The notes: generated by a model from the sequence alone, not told the origin. A stretch of DNA of 64,000 nucleotides from Hyaloraphidium curvatum (GCA_025558095.1 JAIVFI010000002.1:1054001-1118000); one strand, 5' to 3'; numbered from the stretch's first letter, positions 37,310 to 47,780 are shown. Translations and numbers: made by a program.

Positions 37310-38335
37310 ATGCATACTACTGCCACCCACCCTCCTGACTTCACGGCCCTCTTCAGCCGCGCGCGGGTCCTGGCAAAGGACTTCGACGAGGCGCTGGCGG
37401 CGATCGAGGAATCTTCCTCGGCCGCGGACGGCTCCAACGACGTCGCGAGGGCGCTGAAGGAAACTCGAGAGAAGGTTGAGGGAGCTGCCAGCGCCTTGAG
37501 CAGGCTGGGAGACGCGACAAGCGCGGCGGGGCGGCCTTTCAAGACCGCGCGCCACGAGCCCGCGTGGGAACTCTGGCTCCATGGTGGGCCAGAAACGGCC
37601 CAAGTCCTCAACGGGCTTGCCGGCACGAAAGGCGAAAAGCTGCGATCCATGTACTGCACGCTCTACGGGGCGGAGGAGGTGGCCGCGTTCGCGCAGCTCG
37701 CCTTGCCCGCTCTGAAGGACCTCGAAGTCTACGTGATCGAGCTCGAGGATGACGAGGAGATTTTCGAGATTGGGTTCGAGCAGTTCAGGCTCCCGCGGCT
37801 ACGCCGTCTCATCTACCGGGGCAAGATCTTGCAAGGCTTCTTCATCACCCTCGACGCCAGCTCTTTTTCCCTTGAACACATCGATCTGGCGCCCTTCGCC
37901 GCCGACGAGGCGCTGGAGCTACCCGACCGCATCCTCGTCGCAATCAGGTCCTTCGGCCCGCCGATCGACGTATCGGACGGCACCGCGGCGCTGGTGCGGA
38001 AGTCCACCTTCAGGCCCAGTGTCCTATGCCTGACGGACATGAACGAGTTCGATACCGAGTGGGCCGGGCTTTGCGGGGAGCGGTGGATAGGGGGACTTTC
38101 GGAGTTGAGGGTGCGGAGTTTCCCCACCCGCCTGCTGGCGAAGGCGCTGCCCAGCTGGTTCCCGACGCTCAAGATATAAAGCCTCACGCTCGATCACGAC
38201 GAGAACGACCATGAAGAGGTGATGCACGAGCTCAAGATGAGACCGGAGGCGACCAAGGGCGCTCGCCTTGCGCTGCCTGGCGGGTTTCTCGCTGCGATCT
38301 GCCCCGATTTCTCCGCCCCCGATCCCTGGGATTGA
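37310..38335 (+). pseudogene. Leucine-rich-like protein with an in-frame premature stop
   Basis: An ORF starting MHTTATHPPDFTALFSRAR runs 290 codons to TAA at 38177-38179. The N-terminal part is a helical coiled region (ALKETREKVEGAASALSRLG). The rest has leucine-rich character: LALPALKDLEVYVIELED, FRLPRLRRLIYRGKI, FSLEHIDLAPF, LSELRVRSFPTRLL, WFPTLKI. After the stop the same frame continues with clearly coding-like sequence (SLTLDHDENDHEEVMHELKM) to TGA at 38333-38335. One substitution (TAY to TAA) would therefore explain the break. An intron of about 105 bases from GTGGAT could bypass the stop but would delete good LRR-like sequence. It may also be a real 290-residue protein. Confidence 0.5.
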
Positions 38336-38437
38336 GCGGCCCGCCTGTGTACAAACCGAAGGCGTAGCTGGTATCTCCTTCCTCTCCCGATCATGTGGTA
38401 CACACAGAATCAATGGCTTCCTTTCCGCGATCAAGCT

Positions 38438-40361
38438 TCACCCGCTCATCTGTCCGCCGCGCATAGCCTTCCCGATCATCTCGCACTCGCTCTCCTTCCC
38501 CTCCCTTCTCGCGCTCCTGACCCCGTGGATCCCGTTCGTCCCCTTGTAGTCAGCCTTCTGGCAAGCCGCGGAGCAGTACGAGACCGCGATCGACCTGCAG
38601 CCGCCGCACCTTTTGAGCCTCTCCACGCCCGCTTCCTGCGCCGTCTTGCCGCAAAACAGGCACTGCAGCTTGCTCCAGAAGGCCTCCTTCGGTCCGGCTT
38701 CCGAGAGGGGCTTGTCATGGCCGCTGAGCACGTGCATGTTTCCGGCGAGGTGCTTGTACCGGAGCAGGGCGCTTTCGATCCGGGCCAGGGTGTCTTCGCG
38801 CTCCTGCGGAACGCCGACGTCGTCGCCCAGGATCCAGCGCGCATCCTTGAGGGGGTCCTTGGAGTGTTTTCCTTCGATCGCGTCGTCCGTAAGCTCGTTC
38901 TTGACGTCTTGCGGCAGCGACTTGTTCCCTCCGTACATCACGTTCCACGAAGGGAAGAGGGTTGTCAAGACGTCCCGGAACTGATCTTCGGTGTAGCCGA
39001 TGGAGCTTGCTTTCGATGCATCTGCACCGCGAAGGCGGCCGAGCCCCTCGAGCTCCCAGAGCGCCCGCCCCATGATCTGGGGCCCCTCAAAGCTCCCCGT
39101 GGCAAGCAGCCTATCGCAAATGCGGAACGTGTTCTCGAGAGAATCGATCTTCAGACCGCAGAGCACCTTCTCGACCTGGTCCAGCGGAACCCGGCATTCC
39201 GTCGCGATCGCACGAGCTCCGAAGCCCCGGACGGTCCCATGATCGAAGACGTCCTGCCCGGCATCGATGCCCGCGAGAATATCGCCGACCGGGCCGGCCT
39301 TGCCCAACCACTCCTTCGCCTTTGTGTGCGGTGCTGCGCGGAACGCCGCTTCCGGACCGGAAGCTGCTCGAAATGTTCAGGGCCGACTGCACGTAACCTC
39401 CGTCGAAAGCTCGTAGCCAGTACTCGTTTGCCTTTTTCGCGTTGGGCACCTGGCCTTCGAAACCTCTGCAAAGATTGCACGGGGCGATAAGATTCCCTAC
39501 TACTCGAATCAAGGACGGAGCTACTTACTAAGTATCAAGACACCCATGCTGTGCCACGCCCTGGCGATGTGCATGCGATCTTCGAGATCAGTGGAGCCCG
39601 CTTCGACGCACCGGTTCAGTGCTTTGAAGGCACGCGCAGACGCAGCTTTCTTGGGCATGCCGAGATCCCACGTGTCCCAAACCTTGGCCAGATTGCGGGA
39701 TGTCACGCAGATATAGTGCTTGACCAGCCCGATCTGTCTCGGCAGGGCACTCGGATCCATTTAATCCGTGGAACGCAATACCGGCCGCCATTAGCTCCGA
39801 GTTTTCGGTGAGCCTCCCCGGCGCCACGTCCAGCACGCCCAGAAGTCTTCCCGCGAGATCGACGAATGCTTTTCCGTCCCTTTTGTCGCCAGGAAGGTCC
39901 TCGCCAGCGGTAGCCGCGCAGTCGAGGGCCTGCATCGCATCGTCAAGCTCATCCGGGCCCAGATCGCCGCTTTTAAGCACCCTCAGGGCCAGCTCCCATG
40001 CCTTGAAAGCCATCGCGTGCGCCAATTCGAGGTCCGCGTTGAACCCGACTCGGCCCAGCAGGTTGAACCACGCAAGGGAGATGGAGCAGGCAACGTTTCG
40101 TGCACTGACGCCGGCGTCGAGGACGGACCTGGCAAAGCGAACAGCCGCGGGCGACGTCGGTAGCACCGTGAGATTCGGCGATGATATGGCGATGTCAGGG
40201 AAGTAGCCGATGAGGCGGGCCAGGCCGTAGAGCTGCCGGATATCGTCGGAGGCTTCCACAGCGAGGACGTCTCGGCCGGCCTCGGGGACGGGCGCGAGGC
40301 AGCGGGCGCAGAGCTTTTCGGGCGTGCATCGCAGGCAGCGGCGGGGCAGAGCGTAGGGCAT
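38438..40361 (-). CDS. Sel1/TPR-like repeat protein with C-terminal MYND zinc finger
   Basis: Multi-exon gene. The N-terminal exon starts MPYALPRRCLRCTPEKLCARC, a Cys-rich element, and continues with helical repeats (AHAMAFKAWELALRVLKSG). A later exon reads MPKKAASARAFKALNRCVEAGSTD, then RAWHSMGVLILS. Intron 39464-39528 (65 bases) joins this to FEGQVPNAKKANEYWLRAFDG. A 64-base intron inside about 39340-39405 joins that to APHTKAKEWLGKAGPVGDI; together these are Sel1-like units. The C-terminus is a MYND finger: CLFCGK, then RLKRCGGCRSIAVSYCSAACQ and KADY. The join near 39700-39830 is not resolved. MYND proteins with Sel1/TPR repeats are common in chytrids and act as protein-interaction adaptors or methyltransferase partners. 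Confidence 0.6.
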
Positions 40362-40439
40362 CGTGCAGAACGCATAGCCGAAAAAGTCGTCCAGCAGGGG
40401 CTCGGAAAGTGCGCCTTGGGTTTCTTGGCGCCTCAAACG

Positions 40440-40891
40440 AGCGAGGAGTCGCTGTCCCGTGAGAGTGGTTTGTGCTTCAGCGGGTTGTTTGGGAGCAACC
40501 GACGTCTGCCGTCAGAGTGCCTCGGAATCATCACAGACCCGATCACAACAAGATCAGGCCAGGAGGCCGACATAGGGACGGGAAAAGCACAGTTCCACGA
40601 GGAGGAGCAGATCGACGCCCTGTCTGGCGGGCTATTCATATCGACCAGAGGATGGGGACGCAGACCGATGGCGGAAGCCCCGGTATATCGCGCGACGTGG
40701 TCCTCTAGGTCGATTTTAAGGACGAGGTGTGAAGAGACGGAAAGAGAATAGTGTAATCGAGGGCTTCACGAACAGTTGGATTGGGATCTGGGTAGAGCTT
40801 TCGTATCCGCGGGCGTTAATGAGAGTTGCCAGTTGGCTCCGGCCAGCGCAAGATCACCGGTATCTCGGGACCTCTGGAACAGGGCTTCAGG
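40440..40891. other. Intergenic between MYND gene and NAR1
   Basis: Divergent intergenic region of about 0.5 kb. No gene, RNA or clear repeat seen; the promoters of the two flanking genes must lie here. Confidence 0.4.
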
Positions 40892-42729
40892 ATGTCTTCC
40901 GGGCTCTCCCTGGCGCTGCTGAACGACTATATTGCGCCGTCCGTCGAGTGCATAAAGCCGGTCGAGACGCTGCGGCCGGCGGAGCCTCTGGCGAGGGAGA
41001 TCCGGTTCGAGGACTCGGGGGCCGCCGGGCCGGCCAACGGCCACCCTGCGCCCGGCCAGGCCAACGGAGATGGCTTTTCGGCCAACGGGTTCGCGCTCGA
41101 CGGCTATCCGGCGTCGAAGGCGGCGGCCAAGCCGGTGCCCGCGGAGCCCGCGCCGCCGGCGACCATAAACCTGACCGACTGCCTCGCGTGCTCGGGCTGC
41201 ATCACAACCGCCGAGTCGGTGCTCGTCGCGATGCAGTCGCACAAGGACCTCGCCACCGCGCTGGACCGCAACGCGCGCGCGATGGCTGACAGCCCCGCCG
41301 ACCCGTACGCGGCCGGCTACCGCCGCCTAGTGGTCACCCTGTCGCCGCAGTCCCGCGCGTCGATCGCGAACAAGTACGGGATGAGCTCGCGCGAGGTGCA
41401 CGCGCGGTTGGCGGCGTGGCTGAGGTCGCTGGGCGTGCACGAGGTGTGGGATCTGGGATGGGCGCGCGAGCTCGCGTTGGAGGAGCTGGCGCGCGAGTTC
41501 GGGGAGCGCTGGGACGCTGCGCAATCCGGTGGCAGTTCCGCCAAGGTGGACGGGAAGAAGGTCGACGGGCGACGCGGTGGGCCGCTGCCCATCCTGGCTG
41601 CCTCCTGTCCAGGTTGGTTCTTCTCCCGCCTGGGGCTCCGGATCCTCTCTGACTGACGATTCGAATCATTCTTTCTTGCCTTGCAGGCTTCGTCTGCTAC
41701 CTCGAGACCACGCATCCGGCGTACCTGCCCCACTTATCTTCGGTCCGCTCCCCCGTCTCCTCCCTGGCCTCCCTCCTCAAAGCGCGCTCCTCGCGGCTTT
41801 TCAACATCCCGATGGAGCACGTCTGGCACGCCAGCATCCAGCCCTGCTACGACAGGAAGCTGGAAGCGTCGCGCCCGGAGCTCGGCTCGGGCTCGTTGCG
41901 CGATACTGACACGGTCATCACCACGGGCGAGCTCGAGACGTTCTGGCGCGAGATGGGCCTCCGCTTCCCGGACGACTTCCCGCTCCCCGAGGACCCGGCC
42001 CTCGCGGACCCGTGGTACCGCCCCCTGCACCTCCCCCTCTCGTCTTCCGACGCCTCCCTCCCGCACCTCCTCCTGCACTCCCTCCGCACCCTGTTTGCCA
42101 CCCCGGCCACCCCCGCGGACCTCGCCCGCGCCCTCGAATCCGGCGAGCACCGCTTCCCCAACGGCGTCGTGCTCTCGACCTCCCAGGGCCGCAACGCCGA
42201 CGTGCGCGACTGGGCCGTCTCGGTGCCCGACGGGGCCGGCGGCACCGAGGAGCGCCTGCGCATGGCGCAGAGCTACGGCTTCCGCAACATCCAGAACCTC
42301 CTTCGGAAGCTCCCCGCCCCCGCATCCGGCGCCGCCCCCGCGAAATCCCGCGCGGTGGTCCGCAAGCCCCGCGCCGGCAGGGAAACCGAGCGGCCGTACC
42401 ACTTTGTCGAGGTCATGGCCTGCCCCTCGGGGTGCCTCAACGGCGGGGGCCAGCTGCGCCCCGACCCCACGCCCGAGAACCCGTCGGGGTCGGCGGGGGA
42501 GGGGTGGTTGGAGGGGGTCAGGGCGCGGTACAATGAGGAGATGGCGGCGCCTGCTGCGGACGGCATGGACGTGGACGGCGAGTGGGAGGCGGCCGAGGCC
42601 GAGAGGCGGGCGCGGCTGGCGGAGATCTACGCGCTGCTGGGTGAGGGCGGGTCGGACCTGCTGCGGACCACGTACAGAGGCGTGGAGGAGGAGAACAAGG
42701 AGGCGATTGGGCTGGGGGCCAAGTGGTGA
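40892..42729 (+). CDS. NAR1: NAR1-like cytosolic iron-sulfur protein assembly factor
   Basis: Two exons (40892-41612 and 41687-42729) joined by a 74-base intron, which restores AASCPGFVCYLETTHPAYLP; 587 residues. The start MSSGLSLALLNDYIAPSVEC matches the family N-terminus, whose Cys20 with the trio C97, C100, C103 (DCLACSGC) binds the first 4Fe-4S cluster. The hydrogenase-like domain follows: ASCPG-FVCYLE, the PCYDRKLEA motif, DTVITTGEL, and the C-terminal VMACPSGCLNGGGQ with the second cluster ligands. NAR1/IOP1 is a non-catalytic [FeFe]-hydrogenase relative that works in the CIA targeting pathway in the cytosol. A Gly/Asn/Ala-rich insert (residues 42-90) precedes the CxxCxxC motif. It is essential and single-copy in eukaryotes, a good phylogenetic marker. 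Confidence 0.95.
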
Positions 42730-42762
42730 TCTTTTGGAATTCGGCATTTGAGGCGCGCTGCG

Positions 42763-43686
42763 TCACATGCCCAGGAAGGCCCTCGCGTTCTGCCCCGTCC
42801 TCTTGGCGCACTCCTCACGGGTCCACCCGAGCGCCCCCGCGACCGCGCCGCACACGGTCCACATGGCCGCGTCGACCTCGGCGGGGTGGTGCACGTCCGA
42901 CTCCAACAGGATCCGATCCTGCGGCACGCCAGACAGGCACGCGGGCGCGCCATGGCGCAGGTTCAGCGGCGAAAAAGAAAAGTAGAGGCGCGAGGCCGTT
43001 TCCTTGGGCAGCTTGTTCAGGAGCTGGGCCAGAACCTCGGGCTTGCCCGAGAATGAGTGAAGCATGATTCGAGGCGGCAGATCCGCCGGATCCGTCCCCT
43101 TCAGCACGTCGAACGCATGTCCGTGCGCTCGGACGATGTGCACAGAGGCCGGCAGATCCAACGCGGCGCCCAGCGCGAGCTGCGCGCGGAAGATCCGGAG
43201 CTGCGCCTCGAACGAGTATAGCTCCTTGGTCCCCGGCTTGGTCGCCACGCGGTCCAGTCCGAACTCGGCGAGCACCACGCGCCGGCCCGACGCGATCGCG
43301 GGCAGCAGATGGCCGTCCAGCAGGTCCCGGCCCCAATCCGTCCTCCGCAGCGCGTCCTTCACGTTGTCCCGCGTGGCACCCTCCGACAGCGCGTCCGTGC
43401 CGACGGCCTCGGCGAACCAAGGATGCACCGCGAATCCCGGCACGACCACGGCGGGTTCGGCCGCGGCGAACGCCTCGGCGGCCGCGAAATCGTTGGGCCG
43501 CGTGGCGAACGCGCACACCGTCCGCGTCCGGACGCCCTCCAGCAGCTCTCGCGCCCGCCGCACCGTCTCCTCGCCAAGTTCGGTACCCGCTGGCGAAGCT
43601 GGAGAGAAGCACGCCGGCGACGCGTAGTTTGTAAAGTCGGCAGAGAGCGAATGGTGGATATGCGATTTGGACTTCACACGCCACAC
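42763..43686 (-). CDS. TatD-family metal-dependent hydrolase (Scn1-like), N-terminus missing or in an unseen exon
   Basis: An open frame of 307 codons, with the family recognisable from about 43627 down. Seen in order: AFATRPNDF, VPGFAVHPWFAE, VVLAEFGLD (metal Glu), LPASVHIVRAHGHAFDVL (His), RIMLHSFSGKPEVL (His), ILLESDVHHP (metal Asp). The pattern is closest to fungal Scn1/Cut9-interacting TatD proteins. The usual first block D-x-H-C-H, which binds the metal pair, is not found. The sequence before ACFSPASPAG looks like an intron ending CTTCTCTCCAG, and no exon with HxH was found within about 400 bases upstream. Either the first exon is tiny and missed, or the gene is truncated. It is convergent with NAR1, 33 bases between stops. 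Confidence 0.7.
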   Translation of the reverse strand: MWRVKSKSHIHHSLSADFTNYASPACFSPASPAGTELGEETVRRARELLEGVRTRTVCAFATRPNDFAAAEAFAAAEPAVVVPGFAVHPWFAEAVGTDALSEGATRDNVKDALRRTDWGRDLLDGHLLPAIASGRRVVLAEFGLDRVATKPGTKELYSFEAQLRIFRAQLALGAALDLPASVHIVRAHGHAFDVLKGTDPADLPPRIMLHSFSGKPEVLAQLLNKLPKETASRLYFSFSPLNLRHGAPACLSGVPQDRILLESDVHHPAEVDAAMWTVCGAVAGALGWTREECAKRTGQNARAFLGM

Positions 43687-43815
43687 TCCGGTACTTCGTA
43701 CCGTTCGTATGAGTGGATGAATAGCATGCGGTCCACCCCTTTCGGCTCATGTACTCCGCCGATATGTTGCGCGAATGCAATGATACAACGGATAGCAATG
43801 TTCTCGTCGCGCCGA

Positions 43816-44082
43816 TCACAACGACGCGCTCGCATTTCCCTTCCGCGCCCGCTCATCCGCCTCCCTCTTGCGCAGGATGTCCGCCGTCCCCGGCGGGAAG
43901 TACGGCGGCTTCAGCTCGCCCTCGAACGCCATCTCGACGAACTCGTTCCCAAGCTGGCCGTCCTTGCCGAGGTCCAGGACGCGGATCCCGTTGCGTGAAT
44001 CCTCCACATCGGGAACCAGCATCGTCGTGCCGGCCACGGAGTACGAAGGGACGCCCCCGTCCCGCATCCAGAGCTGATTCAT
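43816..44082 (-). CDS. Small hypothetical ORF
   Basis: 88 codons beginning MNQLWMRDGGVPSYSVAG and ending in a charged helix (ADILRKREADERARKGN). It has a plausible codon pattern but no family; it could be the last exon of a longer gene. Low confidence. Confidence 0.25.
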   Translation of the reverse strand: MNQLWMRDGGVPSYSVAGTTMLVPDVEDSRNGIRVLDLGKDGQLGNEFVEMAFEGELKPPYFPPGTADILRKREADERARKGNASASL

Positions 44083-44224
44083 GTAATTTGTGGGCGGATT
44101 AATAGGTCTAGGACTGGACGTGGCGAAGTGGATGCGGAGCAGTGTCAGCAGATGTCAATTCAAAAGTCTACAATTCCCGAACAGTCCACCAAAGTCGGCA
44201 GGCTTCGTCTGAATCAGCATCACC

Positions 44225-47200
44225 TTACTCGCCCCCGCTTGAATCCTCATCGTTTTCAGTCGCAGCGCCTGTCTTGTAGATTGATTTCTTTGTCCGCTGC
44301 TGCGCGTACCGTGTACCGATAGTGTCGGCGTCCGTCACTTTCTTGTGCACGTCCAACACGGAATACGTGACACGGATGCGAGGACACCAAAGTATCGAGT
44401 CTCCAATGTCCAGTACCTTAAGACCGAGTGCGTTCTCGACTTCTGTGCCAAGGCTCCGGACAGATCTCGCCTCTTCTTTCCATCCGCGCCTCTCCCCCGG
44501 GGGCGGGAAACCGAGGCAATTCAGCATCAAATCATGAAATCCGTTCGACGAAAAGCCGCTGAAAAAGTCACCTGTCTGCACCTTCAAAAGGCCGAGGTCT
44601 CGCGTAGAAGAGAGTGCAGCATTGACCTGCTGACCGGAGAGCGCACGAGACTGGTCGTTCAGCCGGAAAAACAGATCATTATGCGCCTGGAGTTTTGTAT
44701 CGTACGAAATGTTCACGATAGGGCAGCCAAGGACCGTAAGCACGATGGCATTCGTGCCCTCGGCGGTGCTTGACCGCCCAATCTTTTGAAACACATGGAG
44801 GTGACCATGTCCAAGTCGTTGAACCCAACGATCATCGCTCTGCGCGTGCGTGGCGTACTTCGGAATGGCATCATCCGGAACCTGCCCATATCCTTGCGTG
44901 ACAACGTCCAGGAGCCGGAAAGGCCGGGTCATCCGCTCAGCGTGCAGAGGCCTGGCGACGCCTTTAGGAACCTCACCCATTTCCACGACGAACACTCGAT
45001 TGCTCGCAATTCGGTCGCGGGATTGCTTCGCGGCAAGCTTCGATGCAAGCTGGATGTGGCTCATCTTGGACACCAGCATCATGAACTCTTCGCGGTTGAA
45101 CTGCAGATCTTTGGGATGCTGCGGAAAAGATCCAGCAAAGATTGCGAGATCGCCTGGAGGCTCGCACATCCTGTCGCTCTTCCTCATGCGGCTCCCGAGT
45201 GGATGAGGGCTGCGCCACGCCTCGAGGAACTCCTTGGGAGCACCATCAAGCCCCAGAACGGACCACTCGGGCTCAGCAGAGCCTTGCCTGAATGTCACGT
45301 ACTTAGTGAGGAAGGATGCGTATATGATCTTTCCCTCAGCATCACGACGGACCTTCCCCAACTCGTCCATCATGGGCATGAAGAACGCATCGTTAATGGC
45401 GCCGTTGCACGCGGCATCGAGCTGCGCAACAACATCCATAGTCATAATGACGCTCTTGCCTTCAAAAGCTCGATTGGCGATAGCTGCTTGGCCGGGATGC
45501 CCACGAACCCTGAAGTGCGGGCTCGCCGTCGGACCGCTAAGAGACAGGGCCCCCTTTCTGATTGGTCCGATCAGGGGTTTGTATTCGTCCGTGACGATGA
45601 CTTGGCCTTCGTCGCGGACGTGCTTTGCCGATATCGGGTCCGTCAGGATCAGGTCCAGCATCGTGTCACCCTTCGCCTTGAAATCCGCCTCAAAAAAAGG
45701 ACGCCATTCGGCTTCCGTCGGGAGCTGTGAAAAGCTTTTGAACTCCGAAGCAACGTTCAGGTACTTTTGCATCAAGTTCCGAAACTTCTCAAGCTTCTCA
45801 TGCAGCGGTCCCACAGGGCGCGGTTGGACCCGCATGAGGCTGTGCCCCGCCGCGAGCGCGCGCCCGAGCTGGAGCTTGATCTCCTCGTTGCTCACGATGC
45901 CCTTCGTCCTCACTCGACCGTTCAACTTTGAATCGGAACCCCCGTACGAGACGATGATGGGCCGGTCCTTCTTTTGGATGGGGACGGACGGAACAGAGAG
46001 AAACCCCTCCGGGTGCTCATGGATCTCTTCCTGCGGCCAACCCTGCATTGTGTGCTCTCGCACATCATCCGCAATAAGGTTGAGACTGTATTTCAGGAGC
46101 GCGCAAATGCATATGTTTGACACCCTGCCGAGTCCCCGGTGGTTCCTCGAAGCAAACCAGCCGGGGACCCAGAACAGGTCGCTCTCATCAGCCAGCGTGA
46201 CCTTGCACCTATCCATGCCACGATACTTGAGCAGCCTCACGAAGAACGTGAGATGCGTATCAAGGAGCTGGAATGAAGCGTTCTTGTACAGCCCACCGTC
46301 GCCCGGCGTGAATAGCTTCAGCGCCATGGTTCTCATGGTTTCAGTCGTCAGGAACAGAATCGACTTCTTCACGACCTTGTAGTTCGCACTGTAGTCACAT
46401 CCTGGGACAAATATTGTGAACTCCAGGATGCCGGTTGTCTGGCTGACAATGGCGCCGATCGCTAAGTACGGGGAACCAGCCTTCTCTTTCCCACCAGGCG
46501 GGACGACCTGCTTCCGTTCTTTTGCCATGGTCTCGAGCAGGTCGATCGTCTCGGGAAACCGCGAGTCCAGGTTGTGCTCGGCAATCATGGCAGCCAGCTC
46601 CCTCTCGCGCGCCTTCGTGGGCAAGCGCTCCTTCGGTGCCTCGTCCGGATTGCAGTGCTCCCGGATGATCTTGTCCAACGTGGACGGCTTTTCCCGCATG
46701 ATTCCGATTGCACGCAGTGCCTCGCGCGCCTGTTCAGGCGTCTCACTGTCCACATCTTCGCGGTCTTGAACGTCATCGTCCGCCTCTTCCTCCTCGTAGT
46801 CGACGTCACCGAGCATTGTGGGTTCGAGGTAATCATCCCGATCTTTGTCCAGCGAAGCAAGGAACGCATCTCGCTCCGCTTCCGGTAGGGGGGCATTCTG
46901 AGGAGATCTCGATCCCCTTGGCCCACGCCGTCGCTGGCCCGGCCCCGCGGACACAGCGTCTGCGCCTGCCAGTGCATCGTCGAGCGCGTGAGTACGCTGG
47001 AGCCGAGCAACAGCGCCCGCAGCGTCCATTTCTCCTTCCTGCGGATTGGGTCCGGCAGATGATGCCTCGGAGTGAGCGCTCACTGCGCCGCCGGCTTCCG
47101 CCATCGGCACATCTTCGTCACCGCCTACAAACAGTCTGCGGAAAGTGGACAGTCCAGGCTGGGGCGCGGTGGTGGGCTCCACACCCCTCATCGGCGATCC

Positions 47201-47554
47201 CAGGTTACTGCTGCTCGTCATCCGGTAGCGGGGCGGGGACTGCGGCGCCTCCACCATCTCAGACCACATCGCCCATCCGCCCTCCTCATGTTGAAGGTAC
47301 CCGCCTTCGGGAAGGGGGAGGAGAGCCGACGACGTGGGACCCGGGATAGGAGCTGCGCCCGCACCCTGCGGAGGGCCGTGCGCGACTTTTTCCACGTCCA
47401 TCATGTAGTTGCCGTGCGGCGGAGTGGCCGGCACGGTGAACCCGGAGGGGGACAGCGGGGGAGGCCGCGGCCGCGGCGGCGAACTCTCGGGGGCGAGAAT
47501 GTCGGGCTCCATTGTCCAAGATTCCGCCGCTATTCGCCGGCGCTCTTCAATCAA
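44225..47554 (-). CDS. Orphan 1109-residue intronless protein
   Basis: One uninterrupted frame of 1109 codons (or 1096 from a second ATG at 47515). I do not recognise it. The first about 300 residues are Pro/Ser-rich then strongly acidic (DVDYEEEEADDDVQDREDVD). The remainder is folded-looking and hydrophobic in parts. Notable segments are GILEFTIFVPGCDYSANYKV, FFVRLLKYRGMDRCKVTL, DLFWVPGWFASRNHRGLGRV, PIIVSYGGSDSKLNGRVRT, KSVIMTMDVVAQLDAACNGA, RWVQRLGHGHLHVFQKIG and CPIVNISYDTKLQAHNDLFF. The tail is acidic (ATENDEDSSGGE). Its codons use visibly more A/T than the neighbours and it has no intron in 3.3 kb, unlike most genes here. Acquisition by transfer or from a mobile or viral element is one possibility; a lineage-specific fungal gene is another. 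Confidence 0.7.
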   Translation of the reverse strand: MIEERRRIAAESWTMEPDILAPESSPPRPRPPPLSPSGFTVPATPPHGNYMMDVEKVAHGPPQGAGAAPIPGPTSSALLPLPEGGYLQHEEGGWAMWSEMVEAPQSPPRYRMTSSSNLGSPMRGVEPTTAPQPGLSTFRRLFVGGDEDVPMAEAGGAVSAHSEASSAGPNPQEGEMDAAGAVARLQRTHALDDALAGADAVSAGPGQRRRGPRGSRSPQNAPLPEAERDAFLASLDKDRDDYLEPTMLGDVDYEEEEADDDVQDREDVDSETPEQAREALRAIGIMREKPSTLDKIIREHCNPDEAPKERLPTKARERELAAMIAEHNLDSRFPETIDLLETMAKERKQVVPPGGKEKAGSPYLAIGAIVSQTTGILEFTIFVPGCDYSANYKVVKKSILFLTTETMRTMALKLFTPGDGGLYKNASFQLLDTHLTFFVRLLKYRGMDRCKVTLADESDLFWVPGWFASRNHRGLGRVSNICICALLKYSLNLIADDVREHTMQGWPQEEIHEHPEGFLSVPSVPIQKKDRPIIVSYGGSDSKLNGRVRTKGIVSNEEIKLQLGRALAAGHSLMRVQPRPVGPLHEKLEKFRNLMQKYLNVASEFKSFSQLPTEAEWRPFFEADFKAKGDTMLDLILTDPISAKHVRDEGQVIVTDEYKPLIGPIRKGALSLSGPTASPHFRVRGHPGQAAIANRAFEGKSVIMTMDVVAQLDAACNGAINDAFFMPMMDELGKVRRDAEGKIIYASFLTKYVTFRQGSAEPEWSVLGLDGAPKEFLEAWRSPHPLGSRMRKSDRMCEPPGDLAIFAGSFPQHPKDLQFNREEFMMLVSKMSHIQLASKLAAKQSRDRIASNRVFVVEMGEVPKGVARPLHAERMTRPFRLLDVVTQGYGQVPDDAIPKYATHAQSDDRWVQRLGHGHLHVFQKIGRSSTAEGTNAIVLTVLGCPIVNISYDTKLQAHNDLFFRLNDQSRALSGQQVNAALSSTRDLGLLKVQTGDFFSGFSSNGFHDLMLNCLGFPPPGERRGWKEEARSVRSLGTEVENALGLKVLDIGDSILWCPRIRVTYSVLDVHKKVTDADTIGTRYAQQRTKKSIYKTGAATENDEDSSGGE

Positions 47555-47565
47555 CGCTCCTCCCT

Positions 47566-47780
47566 GCGAGCAACGCTCCAGCGGTCCTGTTGCGCGAGCG
47601 GCGCTCAGCGAAACCTCCCGCGAGCGGCGCTCAGCGAAACCTCCCGCGAGCGGCGCTCAGCGAAACCTCCCGCGAGCGGCGCTCAGCGGTCGTCCCCCGC
47701 GAGCGGCGCTCCAACGGGGCTCCTTGCGAGCAGCGCTCGAGCACTTTACTCCGCGAGCCGCGCTCGAGCGGTCCCAGCGA
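47566..47780. repeat. 26-bp minisatellite (about 8 units)
   Basis: Tandem unit GCGAGCGGCGCTCAGCGAAA plus CCTCCC, perfect in three copies (47594-47671) and degenerate on both sides. Each unit contains the small inverted repeat GAGC-GGC-GCTC. It lies immediately upstream of the orphan ORF's start and may overlap its promoter or 5' leader. Confidence 0.85.

Noticed and set aside
39330-39530. Apparent frameshifts in the MYND gene
   Set aside because: Two introns of 64 and 65 bases restore continuous Sel1-like sequence, so it was not called a pseudogene for this reason.
47566-47780. CRISPR-like array
   Set aside because: The units are adjacent with no unique spacers, and the genome is eukaryotic, so it is a minisatellite.
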